Shown in pieces: positions 9,117 through 18,834 of a stretch of DNA of 64,000 nucleotides. Each line of letters opens with the position of its first letter. Position 1 is the first letter of the stretch. The position numbers and the translations under genes were made by a program. The DNA is from an uncultured bacterium (GTDB taxonomy: Bacteria > Cyanobacteriota > Vampirovibrionia > Gastranaerophilales > Gastranaerophilaceae): positions 52,984 to 116,983 of the forward strand of contig CACYTP010000008.1 of NCBI GenBank assembly GCA_902777385.1, read 5' to 3'. The notes under the pieces are model-generated. The model was not told where the DNA came from and made no database searches. It worked only from the letters and a program-made list of their open reading frames with translations.

Positions 9117-9974
9117 ATGAATAATGTATTGGTTGTTTTCAACTATAATGCAGGACGAAAACAAGCCATCATATACAAAAAAAAACTCCATAAATTCTTA
9201 TTAAAAGGTGGTTATAACTTCAAATTTGTGTCTATTGATGAATTTATGACTAATGACTTTGAGGAATTTGACACAATTATTGCAGTAGGAGGAGACGGCA
9301 CCGTTAATAAAGTTGCTCAAAGGGTTGCTTTTACTGATAAAACACTGGCAATTATTCCCAGCGGAACAGCGAATTTACTTGCCGCAAAACTTGGAATTCC
9401 TACTAATTTGAAAAAGGCACTAAAAATCATACACAATGGTAATATAAAAAGAATTGACGCATTAACAATAAATGATAAACAATGCGTTTTGAGATGCGGT
9501 CTTGGCTATGATTCAGATATAATATGTAAAACACCTCAATCCTTAAAAAACAGATTTGGATATTTAGCTTACTTTATTGCCGGAATAATTTTTGCATTGA
9601 GGCTTACACCTAAAACTTACGAAATAACCGGTAATGGTAAAACTAAAACAATTAAGGCTACTTGTATAATCGTAAGCAATGCTAGCAACATGTATAGAAA
9701 TATTATTTCATTGTCTAATAATTCAAAAGTAAATGATGGATATTTTGATGTGTTTATTCTTAAAGCAAAAAATCCGATTACATTCTTTTACGAATTTTTA
9801 CGAATAATTTTAGGAATAAGAAGAAACAACCTGAGAGCAAAATATTTTAAAGCAAAATCATTAACGATAAAAAATTCTTGGACATCTTGTCATATAGATG
9901 GGGAAAAAACTAAACTTAAAAGTGATATTGAAATTAATATCATTCCTCAAGCAATAAAAGTATTTTCTAAATAA
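9117..9974 (+). CDS. DagK/YegS-like lipid kinase
   Basis: 285 residues. The nucleotide-binding GGDGT is at residues 58-62 and PSGTANLLA begins near residue 81, both diagnostic for the diacylglycerol/sphingosine/ceramide kinase catalytic family. The C-terminal half is the beta-rich domain with DGYFDVFIL and the HIDGE motif near the end. It phosphorylates a lipid alcohol such as diacylglycerol at the inner face of the membrane. Immediate coupling to a PAP2 phosphatase and a radical SAM protein suggests a lipid remodelling or recycling pathway; the substrate is not visible from sequence. GGAGGG lies just before the ATG inside the upstream gene. Confidence 0.9.
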   Translation: MNNVLVVFNYNAGRKQAIIYKKKLHKFLLKGGYNFKFVSIDEFMTNDFEEFDTIIAVGGDGTVNKVAQRVAFTDKTLAIIPSGTANLLAAKLGIPTNLKKALKIIHNGNIKRIDALTINDKQCVLRCGLGYDSDIICKTPQSLKNRFGYLAYFIAGIIFALRLTPKTYEITGNGKTKTIKATCIIVSNASNMYRNIISLSNNSKVNDGYFDVFILKAKNPITFFYEFLRIILGIRRNNLRAKYFKAKSLTIKNSWTSCHIDGEKTKLKSDIEINIIPQAIKVFSK

Positions 9975-10051
9975 GTTAAAACTTTTCAAAATGATGAAAT
10001 ATAATTTGCTGTATAGGGATTAATTCTGTTTTTTATGATAGCATTAATGTA

Positions 10052-11698
10052 ATGCAAATAAAGAAATACTATATTATTTTAGCTATTATTATACTATTTG
10101 GAGGAGTTGTCAGATTAATTAATTTAGACAAGTCCGGCGGACTTTGGTATGACGAAATTACAATTTATTCTATAGCTTCTCAAAATACTTTACATGATAT
10201 GCTAACCATAGACACGCATAGATTTTTATTGTTTCCGCTATATTATATAATATACCATTTTTGGTTAATTTTATTTGGAAATTCAGATTTTACGATAAGA
10301 TTAATGTCCTATTTTTTCGATATTTTAAGTATTTTTTGTGCATTTTTTGCAGGTAAAGAATTGGGGAAAATCTGCAACATCGACAAATACAAAACAGGAT
10401 TAATATATACAAGCTTATACTGTATTAATTCTTTAATTATATACTATGCTCAGGAAGCTAAATTTTACTCATTATCACTACTACTTGTTAATATAATACT
10501 GCTGTTCTGGTTAAAATATATACAAAATCAAAACCCAAAGAATTTTTTATTACTATGCTTATCTAATTTAGCATTATCCCTTGTATATACTTCCCAAATT
10601 TTATTTATATTATTGCTATACATAACAACTGTTATCTACTTTTTTAAATCAAAAATTAAAATTCCTATAAATCAAATTTTAATATTCCCGTCAGTATTAC
10701 TACCTGTTATTATATTTTGCACAATTATTCCAAAATATTTTTCAGGGAATTTTGATGCGGTATCCGTCGATTGGTCATTTATATTATTGATTTTACAAAA
10801 TTTTTTCAGCCCGATGCTAAACAGTCTTCAAAATAATATACTTAATTACCAAAATATATTTTTTACAAACATTCTTAACATCCCATTTTTAATACTTGTT
10901 ATATTTCCTGTTACATACATGCTATACTCAATATTTAAATCCCTTAAACAAAGTCCGCTGTTAAGTTATTTATTAGGATTTGGTATAAGCTATTTAATGG
11001 CACACCTGCTACTTTCACACATAACGAATTACAATGTTCTTGTAAGGTACTGTATTCCGGTTTTACCGATATTTTTACTGGTTGCTAGTATAAGTATATG
11101 CAAGCAAAAGAGATTAATACCACATTTTATTTATATATTTATCTGCATAATAATGCTGTTTTCACCATATAGTGCAACAAAAATAGCCCGTCCTGACGGC
11201 TACAAACAACTGGGAGAACTACTCAAAAGAAACAGTATTTCTCAATCTTCGGATTTTATTTTACCAATCAGAACAAATCTGCTTGATAAATATTATTTTA
11301 TCAATGGCTCACGACACAGTTTATATACATTAAACAGCGAAGAGTTCCAAAAAACGTATTTAACAGAAGAGGAAATAAATAACTTAAACAACAACAAATA
11401 TAACGCCTACAAGCGCTACTTTCTAAGTGACGATATACCCAAAGAATTTGAAAAACTGGCTTGTAATAAATTTATTGAGGATAAATCTATTGTACTGATA
11501 ACCGACAAAACAATTTCTATGTACTCAAATGAAGAAATCCGTATGATTACACAATCAAATCAGTACGAAAAATTTCCACTGCAATTTTTAAGATTATCAA
11601 AACTCAATAATGATTTAATTTTAACACTCCAAAAGAATACAAAACATACAGATATAATTAATGATAAAAATTGGATTATATATATTTTTACAATGTAA
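10052..11698 (+). CDS. GT39/GT83-like polyprenyl-phosphate-sugar glycosyltransferase, integral membrane
   Basis: 548 residues, with ~11 hydrophobic segments in the first 370 residues and a soluble C-terminal domain. The first loop carries GGLWYDEI (D34, E35), the acidic motif of the ArnT/PMT superfamily, and the second loop has the YAQEAKFYSL region. Such enzymes use polyprenyl-phosphate sugars to glycosylate lipid A, proteins or cell-wall lipids on the periplasmic side. The gene stands alone between the lipid-kinase operon and a convergent gene. No clear Shine-Dalgarno is seen before ATG 10052. The donor and acceptor are not predictable; the GT2 at 40318 could make the donor (inference). Confidence 0.82.
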   Translation: MQIKKYYIILAIIILFGGVVRLINLDKSGGLWYDEITIYSIASQNTLHDMLTIDTHRFLLFPLYYIIYHFWLILFGNSDFTIRLMSYFFDILSIFCAFFAGKELGKICNIDKYKTGLIYTSLYCINSLIIYYAQEAKFYSLSLLLVNIILLFWLKYIQNQNPKNFLLLCLSNLALSLVYTSQILFILLLYITTVIYFFKSKIKIPINQILIFPSVLLPVIIFCTIIPKYFSGNFDAVSVDWSFILLILQNFFSPMLNSLQNNILNYQNIFFTNILNIPFLILVIFPVTYMLYSIFKSLKQSPLLSYLLGFGISYLMAHLLLSHITNYNVLVRYCIPVLPIFLLVASISICKQKRLIPHFIYIFICIIMLFSPYSATKIARPDGYKQLGELLKRNSISQSSDFILPIRTNLLDKYYFINGSRHSLYTLNSEEFQKTYLTEEEINNLNNNKYNAYKRYFLSDDIPKEFEKLACNKFIEDKSIVLITDKTISMYSNEEIRMITQSNQYEKFPLQFLRLSKLNNDLILTLQKNTKHTDIINDKNWIIYIFTM

Positions 11699-11706
11699 TT
11701 ACAAAT

Positions 11707-12596
11707 TTATACCAATGATTTAAGTTCATTATTTCCGTCAAGCAGTTCGAACATTCTAAGCCTGAAAAGTTTTGTTATTATATGATTCGAAGAATTTTTA
11801 TATCCCTGATAATCATATTTACAAGGTTCTGCCGTCTTAAAAACATTTTCGAAATTTTGCGGTACAAGTTGAGCTACCGGAGAATACTTCTTTAATTGTT
11901 GACCGCTCAATATACCATTATGAATAAAGTCTAATGACTCTTCAGAGCCAAGTGTTTTTATATTTGGAGCCTTTGATAGAATTTCATCAAAACTTAAAAA
12001 TTCATGTGCATTTCTTAGTGAATTTCCTGTAGCAGTAAAATCCATAAGAATAAATTGATGTTCAGGATTATCCTTAATTTGTTTTTGTGTTAATCCAATT
12101 GATGCCAAATATTTTCCGTAGGCAGATACGCCCCTGTCATTAATCTTATAGATATAATTACTGCATCTTAATCCGGAAATTTCACATCAGCACCCATGTG
12201 CTTCAATGTTTCACAACAAGCAGCCAGCGACCGCCCAACAGATAAAATTGTATAATACTTAAAATCACCTACACATCTTTCCATATAAGTTTTTAAAGCA
12301 AAAGCAATATCATAATTTCTGTCTGCATCTCTGATTATATAATCAGGCATAACTTTATCTAAAATATCCTTTTGCTTTGCCGTTAAGTTTAAATAGTCTA
12401 TACCAGACATATTTTTAATAAGGTTCAGAAACAGTGAAGCATTTTCTGCATACTTTTTTGGGAACTCCTCCTGAGAAGCATCCCAAACAACATCTTTTAA
12501 TATTGTGTATGTATCTTTAATATCAAGAGGCGACTTAAATTTAGAATTGAAGCTTTGATTGTATAGACTATTTGCGGATATTCTTTCAACTTTCAT
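11707..12596 (-). pseudogene. Phosphoribosyltransferase-like protein split by a frameshift
   Basis: Two consecutive minus-strand frames read as one protein. The first (12596 to stop 12168, 142 residues) ends with VGRSLAACCETLKHMGADVKFP then D-stop. The second frame overlaps it and continues GLRCSNYIYKINDRGVSAYGKYLASIGLT and contains ILMDFTATGNSL, which resembles the PRPP-binding loop of type I phosphoribosyltransferases. Restoring one G in ccg-gatta (near 12171-12176) fuses them into ~294 residues. The only start for the second part alone would be an internal TTG at 12108. The N-terminal SANSLYNQSFNSKFK resembles tags of lineage-specific proteins. PRTase assignment is from one motif only; biological role unknown. 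Confidence 0.7.
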
Positions 12597-12646
12597 ATTA
12601 AAAACAAAACAGATAAAAAAAATTTTGCTATTTATAAACAGAAATA

Positions 12647-13816
12647 TTACGACTTTAAGCTGAATATTTTTTTGACAATCGGAACGGATAACAAAGCAGG
12701 AATAAATGCTACAACAATCAAAACAGGAATGATACCTTTAGCCTGAGCGACAAAACCTATTACAGTCATTGCAATAGCCACAACACCCCATGAAAAGCCG
12801 TTTATAAATCCGCCAATAATACTTTTATACTCAGGAATAACACTCTGAGCCATGACCATTGTAACAGGAACAGCCATCCACTGAATTAATCCTATAAGAA
12901 TAAATATTATAAGCGACAACACAGGAAACTGCTTATATGTGAACATAAACAAGATTAACATTGGTAATGGCAGCATCATTGAAAAATAAAAAACATTTTC
13001 CGTACCTACCTTTAATTCAAATTTTCTGCTCAAAAAAGACCCTAAACCACCCATGAAATTGAATGCAAACAATGCAAAACCTATATAAAATGCGGAATGT
13101 CCCATATCCTTCCATAGGAATGGCAACAATATACAGGCAGATGTTGTAATTAAAGATTTTAAAATTGAAATAAGATTTAAAAGATTTAATTTTCGGTTTG
13201 AAAGAATTGTTTTAAAAGTATGAACAAAATCCTCATGACTTTTTAAATCTTTTTCATCAATTTTTATTTTAGGTACAAAGAAAAACATCGATAAGCCGAC
13301 AAGAATACCCAAAACAGAAAGATATGGCAGTTTATCCATGCCGCCAAATTGCACAATACCGGCAGATACAACAGGTCCTAAAGCAAAGCCCAGCGTTCCT
13401 AAAGACATAAACAGTCCCATGTTTTTTGCGACATCGGTCTTTGTAAACTTTACAGCCAAACCTAACGCCTGCGGATGAAAAAAACTTGAGCCAAGACTTC
13501 CAAGGATTATGAATAACACAAGCAAAATCAAGTTATTTACTGAAGGGGCAAGTGAAATAAATACCGACGTAAATATTATTCCCCAAAAAATAAACGCCCG
13601 TTTCTGTAAATTATCGGCAAAAAAACCGAATATCGGCTGTAATAAAGAAGCACAAATATGTGACATACTTAAAACAACAGTCGCAATAGCCATAGTAATT
13701 CCAAGACGCATAGCAATAAACGGCATAATAGGATTTAACATACCTGTATAAATATCATTTGTAAAATGAGCTGTATTAAGCCAAAATTGAGTCTTTTTTT
13801 CGCTGAAATTTTCCAT
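12647..13816 (-). CDS. MFS transporter, fosmidomycin-resistance-like
   Basis: 389 residues with 12 predicted TM helices in two halves, as expected for the major facilitator superfamily. The N-terminal NTAHFTNDIYTGMLNPIMPFIA and QPIFGFFADN (motif A region after TM2) resemble the Fsr/fosmidomycin exporter subfamily. It probably exports a small drug-like or metabolite compound by proton antiport. It is transcribed away from the second MFS gene at 13913. A TAGAAT box lies only a few bases before the annotated ATG, so the transcript may be nearly leaderless or the true start slightly downstream. The broken PRTase-like gene lies 50 bases downstream on the same strand. Confidence 0.85.
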   Translation of the reverse strand: MENFSEKKTQFWLNTAHFTNDIYTGMLNPIMPFIAMRLGITMAIATVVLSMSHICASLLQPIFGFFADNLQKRAFIFWGIIFTSVFISLAPSVNNLILLVLFIILGSLGSSFFHPQALGLAVKFTKTDVAKNMGLFMSLGTLGFALGPVVSAGIVQFGGMDKLPYLSVLGILVGLSMFFFVPKIKIDEKDLKSHEDFVHTFKTILSNRKLNLLNLISILKSLITTSACILLPFLWKDMGHSAFYIGFALFAFNFMGGLGSFLSRKFELKVGTENVFYFSMMLPLPMLILFMFTYKQFPVLSLIIFILIGLIQWMAVPVTMVMAQSVIPEYKSIIGGFINGFSWGVVAIAMTVIGFVAQAKGIIPVLIVVAFIPALLSVPIVKKIFSLKS

Positions 13817-13849
13817 ACAATAATTCTAGCACAAAAGATTAATTCAACC

Positions 13850-13878
13850 TTGACTAGACGGTGTATTCTTTGTATCCT
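13850..13878 (+). promoter_or_regulatory. Promoter of the sugar-type MFS gene
   Basis: TTGACT (13850-13855) and TATCCT (13873-13878) with a 17-base spacer, 35 bases ahead of the ATG of the MFS gene at 13913. A GGGAGAAA Shine-Dalgarno follows at ~13899. Confidence 0.65.
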
Positions 13879-13912
13879 AAATTTAGAGGGTAATGATTAG
13901 GGAGAAATTTAT

Positions 13913-15304
13913 ATGGACGAAAATAATGTACAAAAAAAATTCACAACTGCTCAGTTTCTGAATTTCTGTCTGGGATTTTTCGGGCTGCAATTTGCGTGGC
14001 AGATGAGAATAATATTATCAGGTCCGGTTACGGAAAGTCTCGGGGCGTCACCATTTTTGTACGGATTAATATGGCTTGCCGGCCCGTTTACAGGGATGGT
14101 AGTTCAGCCTTTGGTAGGTGCTATGAGTGATAAAACAGTATCTCCGTTTGGCAGACGACGTCCATATCTGTTAGGAGGTGCAGTTATTGCGGCACTTGCA
14201 TTATGGATATTTCCTAATTCAGCTTCGGTAGCTAATATTTTGAGAAATATCACAGGGTTGGATTTACACCCTTTGACTGCATTATTTATAGCTGCAATAA
14301 TGATATGGATTATAGATGCGTGTATAAATATTGCACAAGGTCCATACAGAGCATTAATTCCGGATGTAGTTCCACAGGAACAACATTCTCTGGCTAATTC
14401 TTATATAAGTTTATCAATCGGATTGGGTTCGGTTGTAGCTGCAGCTACGGCACCATTTTTAAAATGGGCATTTGACTACCAAATGTCAATCCCTGCACAG
14501 TTTATAATGGCAGCCTTGGCATTCACGCTTGCAATGCTTTGGACATGCATAACAATAAAGGAAAAAGCAACTAAACGTGAGGACAATGCCACTCAAAATG
14601 AAGAAGTAAAGCAAGATACTTCTTTCCTGCAATCATTGAAGGACTTTTTTGCACTATCTCCTGAAGTCGGTAAAATTTGCTGGATGCAATTCTTTACATG
14701 GATTGGAACAATGTGTATGATGATATTCTTTACTCAATATTCTGTACACACTGTATTTGGAGTACCTGATGTTGCAGGGAACGAAGCACTGCGTCAGATG
14801 TACTCAGATGCAACGTTAAGCGGAACGAATTTTTCATCAATTTGTTTTGCAATATTCAACCTTGTATGCTTCCTTGTAGCAATTCCTATCGGCATATTAT
14901 CAGCTAAATACGGAAACAAAAAAGTCCATATTATATCTATATTGACAATGATAGCAGCATATTTGACAATGGGAATATCTCATAATCTGTACGTTGTAGC
15001 AGCAGCAATGGGAGTCGCCGGCATAGGTTGGGCAAGTATTTGTGCTTTACCGTTTGCAATGCTGTCTCAATACATTAAAAAAGGCACAGAAGGTTCTGTA
15101 ATGGGAATATTTAATATATTCATTGCAGGTCCTCAGGTATTTGTATGTACACTTGTAGCTTGGTTTATCTCAAAATGTGCATTTGCTGTCGAAGGTAATG
15201 CCGTTAATTATCATTGGGAATACTGCTTCTATATAGGGGCAATTACATTACTGTTAGCAACAATTGTAGCTGGAAAGGTTAAAGAAAAACGTGGGGAAGA
15301 ATAG
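13913..15304 (+). CDS. MFS transporter, sucrose/glycoside (SLC45/GPH-like) type
   Basis: 463 residues, 12 TM segments. Features of plant/animal sucrose-transporter-like and bacterial GPH-like members: PFTGMVVQPLVGAMSDK followed by FGRRRPYLL between TM2 and TM3, a GPYRALIPDVVP loop and an extended central cytoplasmic loop (residues ~215-245) rich in Glu and Lys. It most likely imports a disaccharide or other glycoside with protons. The last 14 bases overlap the start of the next radical SAM gene in another frame, indicating translational coupling, though a functional link is not obvious. Confidence 0.85.
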   Translation: MDENNVQKKFTTAQFLNFCLGFFGLQFAWQMRIILSGPVTESLGASPFLYGLIWLAGPFTGMVVQPLVGAMSDKTVSPFGRRRPYLLGGAVIAALALWIFPNSASVANILRNITGLDLHPLTALFIAAIMIWIIDACINIAQGPYRALIPDVVPQEQHSLANSYISLSIGLGSVVAAATAPFLKWAFDYQMSIPAQFIMAALAFTLAMLWTCITIKEKATKREDNATQNEEVKQDTSFLQSLKDFFALSPEVGKICWMQFFTWIGTMCMMIFFTQYSVHTVFGVPDVAGNEALRQMYSDATLSGTNFSSICFAIFNLVCFLVAIPIGILSAKYGNKKVHIISILTMIAAYLTMGISHNLYVVAAAMGVAGIGWASICALPFAMLSQYIKKGTEGSVMGIFNIFIAGPQVFVCTLVAWFISKCAFAVEGNAVNYHWEYCFYIGAITLLLATIVAGKVKEKRGEE

Positions 15305-16694
15305 AGGAAGAATACTGCTAATATATCCGCCTTCACCTGTATTAAACAGGGAAGATCGTTGCCAGCAACCGACTAAAGAATTACTCGTAATTCCACCGCT
15401 ACCACCGACTGACTTGATGTATCTTGCAGCAGTTGCGGAAAGTGAGGGCTTTGAAGCCAAAATAGCAGATTACAGCCAAGGGGGAAATTTTGAAGAAGAT
15501 TTAAGAAACTTTAACCCCGATTATCTGCTTGTAAATGTTGCCACACCGACCTTTAAAACAGATATAGAAGCATTCACCATTGCAAAAGAAATATGTCCTG
15601 ATATTACGACTATCGCAAAAGGTGCAGCATTTTTAACATTGGCAAGTGAGGCAATGTATTTTGCAAAAGAACTTGACTACATCATATACGGAGAACCTGA
15701 AGAGACATTCCGTGAACTTATTATTGGAGTAGCACCATACAGAATATTAGGTTTGTATTACAGAGATGATATTCGTGTTAAATTTTCGGGAGCAAGACCT
15801 TTTATTAAGGATTTGGACTCCTTACCGTTTCCGGCAAGGCATCTGGTAGATAACAGCATATACAGACGACCAGATACAAATGAAGTACAAGCAGTCATAA
15901 AAGTATCAAGAGGTTGTCCTTTCCATTGTTTCTTCTGTTTGGCTACACCTGTTTCGGGAGCAGAGGTTCGCAAGCGTTCGCCTCAAAATATTGTTGATGA
16001 AATAAAAGAATGTATCGAAAAATATAATATCAAAAACTTTCTGTTTTGGTCAGATATTTTTAATATAGATAAAAAATGGGTTATGGAATTGTGCCGTTTG
16101 ATTATTGATAACGGACTTAATATTACATGGTCTGCAAACACAAGAGCGGATACTGCTGATGAAGAAATGGCTGAGATGATGTATCGTGCAGGATGTCGCC
16201 TTGTCAGTATAGGAGTTGAAAGCGGCTCTCAGGAAATGCTTGATAAGATAGGGAAAAAGATTACTCTTGATGATGTCAGATTAACTGTGAAAATATTTAA
16301 GAAATTCGGAATAAGAATTTATAACTACTTTGTAATAGGATTACCTTGGGAAACAAAGGATACAGTTGAAGATACAATTGACTTTGCAATTGAACTTGAC
16401 AGTGATTTTATAAGTTTCTATACGGCAACACCGCTACCGGGGACAAAATTTTATGAGTACGCAAAGGAAAATAAATTATTAAATTCCGATACATCCTTTA
16501 AGAGTGCATATTTTTATCCGTCAGTAAACACCCACAGTCTGACTAAAGATGAAGTATTTGAACTGCATAAAAAAGCTTTGAAAAAGTTTTATTTAAGACC
16601 TTCATACATTATAAAAATGTTAATGAAAATCAAAACAAAAACCGAATTTATAAATTATTTCAAAGCAGGAATGAATTTACTGTTAAGACGCTAA
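15291..16694 (+). CDS. B12-binding domain radical SAM protein
   Basis: 467 residues with GTG start at 15291, overlapping the MFS gene by 14 bases. The N-terminal ~150 residues form a cobalamin-binding-like Rossmann domain (RILLIYPPSP start), and the radical SAM motif C209-x3-C213-x2-C216 follows KVSRGCPFHC. Later SIGVESGSQEMLDKIGKK and TATPLPGTKFYEYA are typical of this large class (BchE/methyltransferase-like). These enzymes methylate, cyclise or rearrange tetrapyrroles, lipids, hopanoids or antibiotics; which reaction occurs here cannot be told. Its stop overlaps by 4 bases the stop of the convergent response regulator. Confidence 0.87.
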   Translation: MGKNRGRILLIYPPSPVLNREDRCQQPTKELLVIPPLPPTDLMYLAAVAESEGFEAKIADYSQGGNFEEDLRNFNPDYLLVNVATPTFKTDIEAFTIAKEICPDITTIAKGAAFLTLASEAMYFAKELDYIIYGEPEETFRELIIGVAPYRILGLYYRDDIRVKFSGARPFIKDLDSLPFPARHLVDNSIYRRPDTNEVQAVIKVSRGCPFHCFFCLATPVSGAEVRKRSPQNIVDEIKECIEKYNIKNFLFWSDIFNIDKKWVMELCRLIIDNGLNITWSANTRADTADEEMAEMMYRAGCRLVSIGVESGSQEMLDKIGKKITLDDVRLTVKIFKKFGIRIYNYFVIGLPWETKDTVEDTIDFAIELDSDFISFYTATPLPGTKFYEYAKENKLLNSDTSFKSAYFYPSVNTHSLTKDEVFELHKKALKKFYLRPSYIIKMLMKIKTKTEFINYFKAGMNLLLRR

Positions 16695-17992
16695 TAATTA
16701 AATTCTTTTACGAAAGAATCTACCCATTTGACAAGACCGGACACATCATAGGGTTTTGGCAAATATAAATCCGCACCGGCTTTCAGGATAGTTTCCTTGT
16801 CATGAAAAACAGATGTTACAATAAGTTTTGAACTTTTATATATATGAGAATCTTTAATTATTTTGCAAACGTCAAGTCCTGAACGAGTATCATTATCACC
16901 TGCATCAAGTATTATTACTGCGGGAATATATGAGAAATCAACAGATTTAAAAGATTTTGCAGTTTTAATTTTATATCCCTGTAACTTGAGAATAGTAGAT
17001 AAAAGAAGCGTCATAGCTTCATCTTCCTCAATAATAAGAATACTGTTATTAAATGATTTTGTCATTACGGAATCTTCTGCCTGCAATTTAGTTCTTTCAA
17101 TAAGATAATTAGACTTATCAGGTAATTTTGCCATACGATGAATCCCTTCAAGAGCATTTAACAAGTCATTTGAATTATTATAATCTCCTGATTTTGAGGT
17201 AATAATTCCTATAGTGGAATGAATGAACTCGGAACGTCGCCCTGCCTGAGTATCACCTTGAGTTATAACAAAACCTCGTTCAAGATCAGAAGCTGAATAA
17301 AATTTTTCAGTTACCGCATCAAAAGCAAAAATCAAAAAATTAGCGAATTTTTCAGCTTTTAACTCATCAGTAATAACCAAAAATTTATCTTCTGCCAAAC
17401 TTCCAAGGAAATCTTCCTTCCCTAACGCAGATGCAATAATTGCTGAATAGGTCTGAGCGAGCCTGTCAGACGCAAGTTTAGTATAAGCTTCTTTATATAC
17501 TGAAAAATTATCGATACTTATAAGCACTGCTGCCCAATCACTATCGGACGAAACTGCACGCTTTAAAGCCCTCATTGAGTAATTTCTGTTAGGGAGCATT
17601 TTTTTATCATCAAGATTTGATTCAAATTCTCTTCTTAAATGAGCCTGTATACGCATAACAAATTCTTTTGAATTAACAGGTTCACTTATAAAATCATCTG
17701 CCCCGGCTTCTAAAACTTTTAACTTGTCAGAGAGTTCGGCTGACTTTGAAGTAGCAACTATCACAGGACGCATATTATAGGTTATTGCTCTAATATCCTT
17801 ACAATAAGCATCTAAATCCTCACCCATACTATCAGAAATTATAATTAAATCCGGTTCTTTATCTTGAATAAATTTCATAGCAGAAATAAGATCTTTAGAA
17901 ATAATTACATTTGAATATTCACTATCCAAGAGCTTCTTATACTTAACCGGAATTTCCAGACGCTTATCTATAATCAAAGTTACTGTTTGCAT
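16691..17992 (-). CDS. Multi-domain response regulator: REC, degenerate GGDEF-like, REC
   Basis: 433 residues. Residues 1-120 are a receiver domain (D54 in LIIISDSM, the Lys position near EPVNSKEF). Residues ~140-300 resemble a GGDEF-type cyclase fold starting MLPNRNYSMRALKRA, but the GG(D/E)EF signature is absent, so diguanylate cyclase activity is unlikely. Residues ~315-433 are a second receiver (SILIIEEDEA, VIILDAGDND, LPKPYD). It overlaps the upstream kinase gene by 13 bases and is its likely partner. Output could be protein-protein, since no DNA-binding domain is present. Confidence 0.85.
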   Translation of the reverse strand: MQTVTLIIDKRLEIPVKYKKLLDSEYSNVIISKDLISAMKFIQDKEPDLIIISDSMGEDLDAYCKDIRAITYNMRPVIVATSKSAELSDKLKVLEAGADDFISEPVNSKEFVMRIQAHLRREFESNLDDKKMLPNRNYSMRALKRAVSSDSDWAAVLISIDNFSVYKEAYTKLASDRLAQTYSAIIASALGKEDFLGSLAEDKFLVITDELKAEKFANFLIFAFDAVTEKFYSASDLERGFVITQGDTQAGRRSEFIHSTIGIITSKSGDYNNSNDLLNALEGIHRMAKLPDKSNYLIERTKLQAEDSVMTKSFNNSILIIEEDEAMTLLLSTILKLQGYKIKTAKSFKSVDFSYIPAVIILDAGDNDTRSGLDVCKIIKDSHIYKSSKLIVTSVFHDKETILKAGADLYLPKPYDVSGLVKWVDSFVKEFNY

Positions 17993-18720
17993 TTTTCCCT
18001 CGCCTGAGTTTCAACATTACAAACAGGGAATTTAACTTCAAAAGTAGTCACAGCAGATTTATCATCTATCTCTGAAGAAACAACAGAAATAGAACCTTTC
18101 ATCTTATCTACAATATTTTTTGTGATATACAATCCTAACCCGCTTCCCTGGACTTTACGAGTTAGTGGATTATCAATTCTTGAGAATTTAGTAAAAATCT
18201 TATCGTAATCTTCTTCTGCAAGCTTTACCCCAACATTAGAAACCTTTATTGAAACGTATTCATAATTATCTGAGGAAGATCCGACAACAGATATCTTTGT
18301 ATTATCAAATGAATACTTTGCGGCATTTTCTATCAAATTCATCATTACTTGCTGGAATTTATCTCTATCGACAAGTATTGTTGGAGTATTTTTAGAAACA
18401 TTAACTTCAAATACTCTTGACGTATACTGATTTTTGACAATTGAAACTACAGTATTTATAATCGGCAAGATATCAGTTTCTTTATATACAAAATTTTCAT
18501 TTGCTGACTGAAGCTTTGTAACAGATAACATATTTTCCACAAGAGAAATCAATCTGTTTGACTGTTCTTCAATAATTTTCAGGAATTTTTTTTTGCTTTC
18601 GTCATCAAGCTTATTCCAAGATGTCAACATTGTCTGAGAAAAGCCTCTTATAGAGGTTAAAGGCGTTCTTAGTTCGTGGCTGACAGTGGACATAAAATCT
18701 TCGTAACTTTGTTCATTCAT
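17980..18720 (-). CDS. Sensorless histidine kinase
   Basis: 246 residues. HisKA begins at once: H15 in STVSHELRTPLTSI, followed by an HATPase_c domain with LIENAAKYSF (N box), an FSRIDN segment and GSGLGLYITKNIV (G boxes). No TM helix, PAS, GAF or HAMP domain precedes it, so it must be soluble or recruited by another protein that senses the signal. Translationally coupled to the REC-GGDEF-like-REC protein. The start has no obvious alternative upstream because the 114-base gap to the divergent calpain-like gene is AT-rich promoter-like sequence. Confidence 0.9.
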   Translation of the reverse strand: MNEQSYEDFMSTVSHELRTPLTSIRGFSQTMLTSWNKLDDESKKKFLKIIEEQSNRLISLVENMLSVTKLQSANENFVYKETDILPIINTVVSIVKNQYTSRVFEVNVSKNTPTILVDRDKFQQVMMNLIENAAKYSFDNTKISVVGSSSDNYEYVSIKVSNVGVKLAEEDYDKIFTKFSRIDNPLTRKVQGSGLGLYITKNIVDKMKGSISVVSSEIDDKSAVTTFEVKFPVCNVETQAREKCKQ

Positions 18721-18834
18721 AACCCGATTATAGCAAAATTTAAAATTATTGTAAATTATTCTTAAATTTTACTCATAAATATTAAAGTTAATATAAAATA
18801 TACCGAATTAATAGTTGTAGAAAGGTATCTCATT

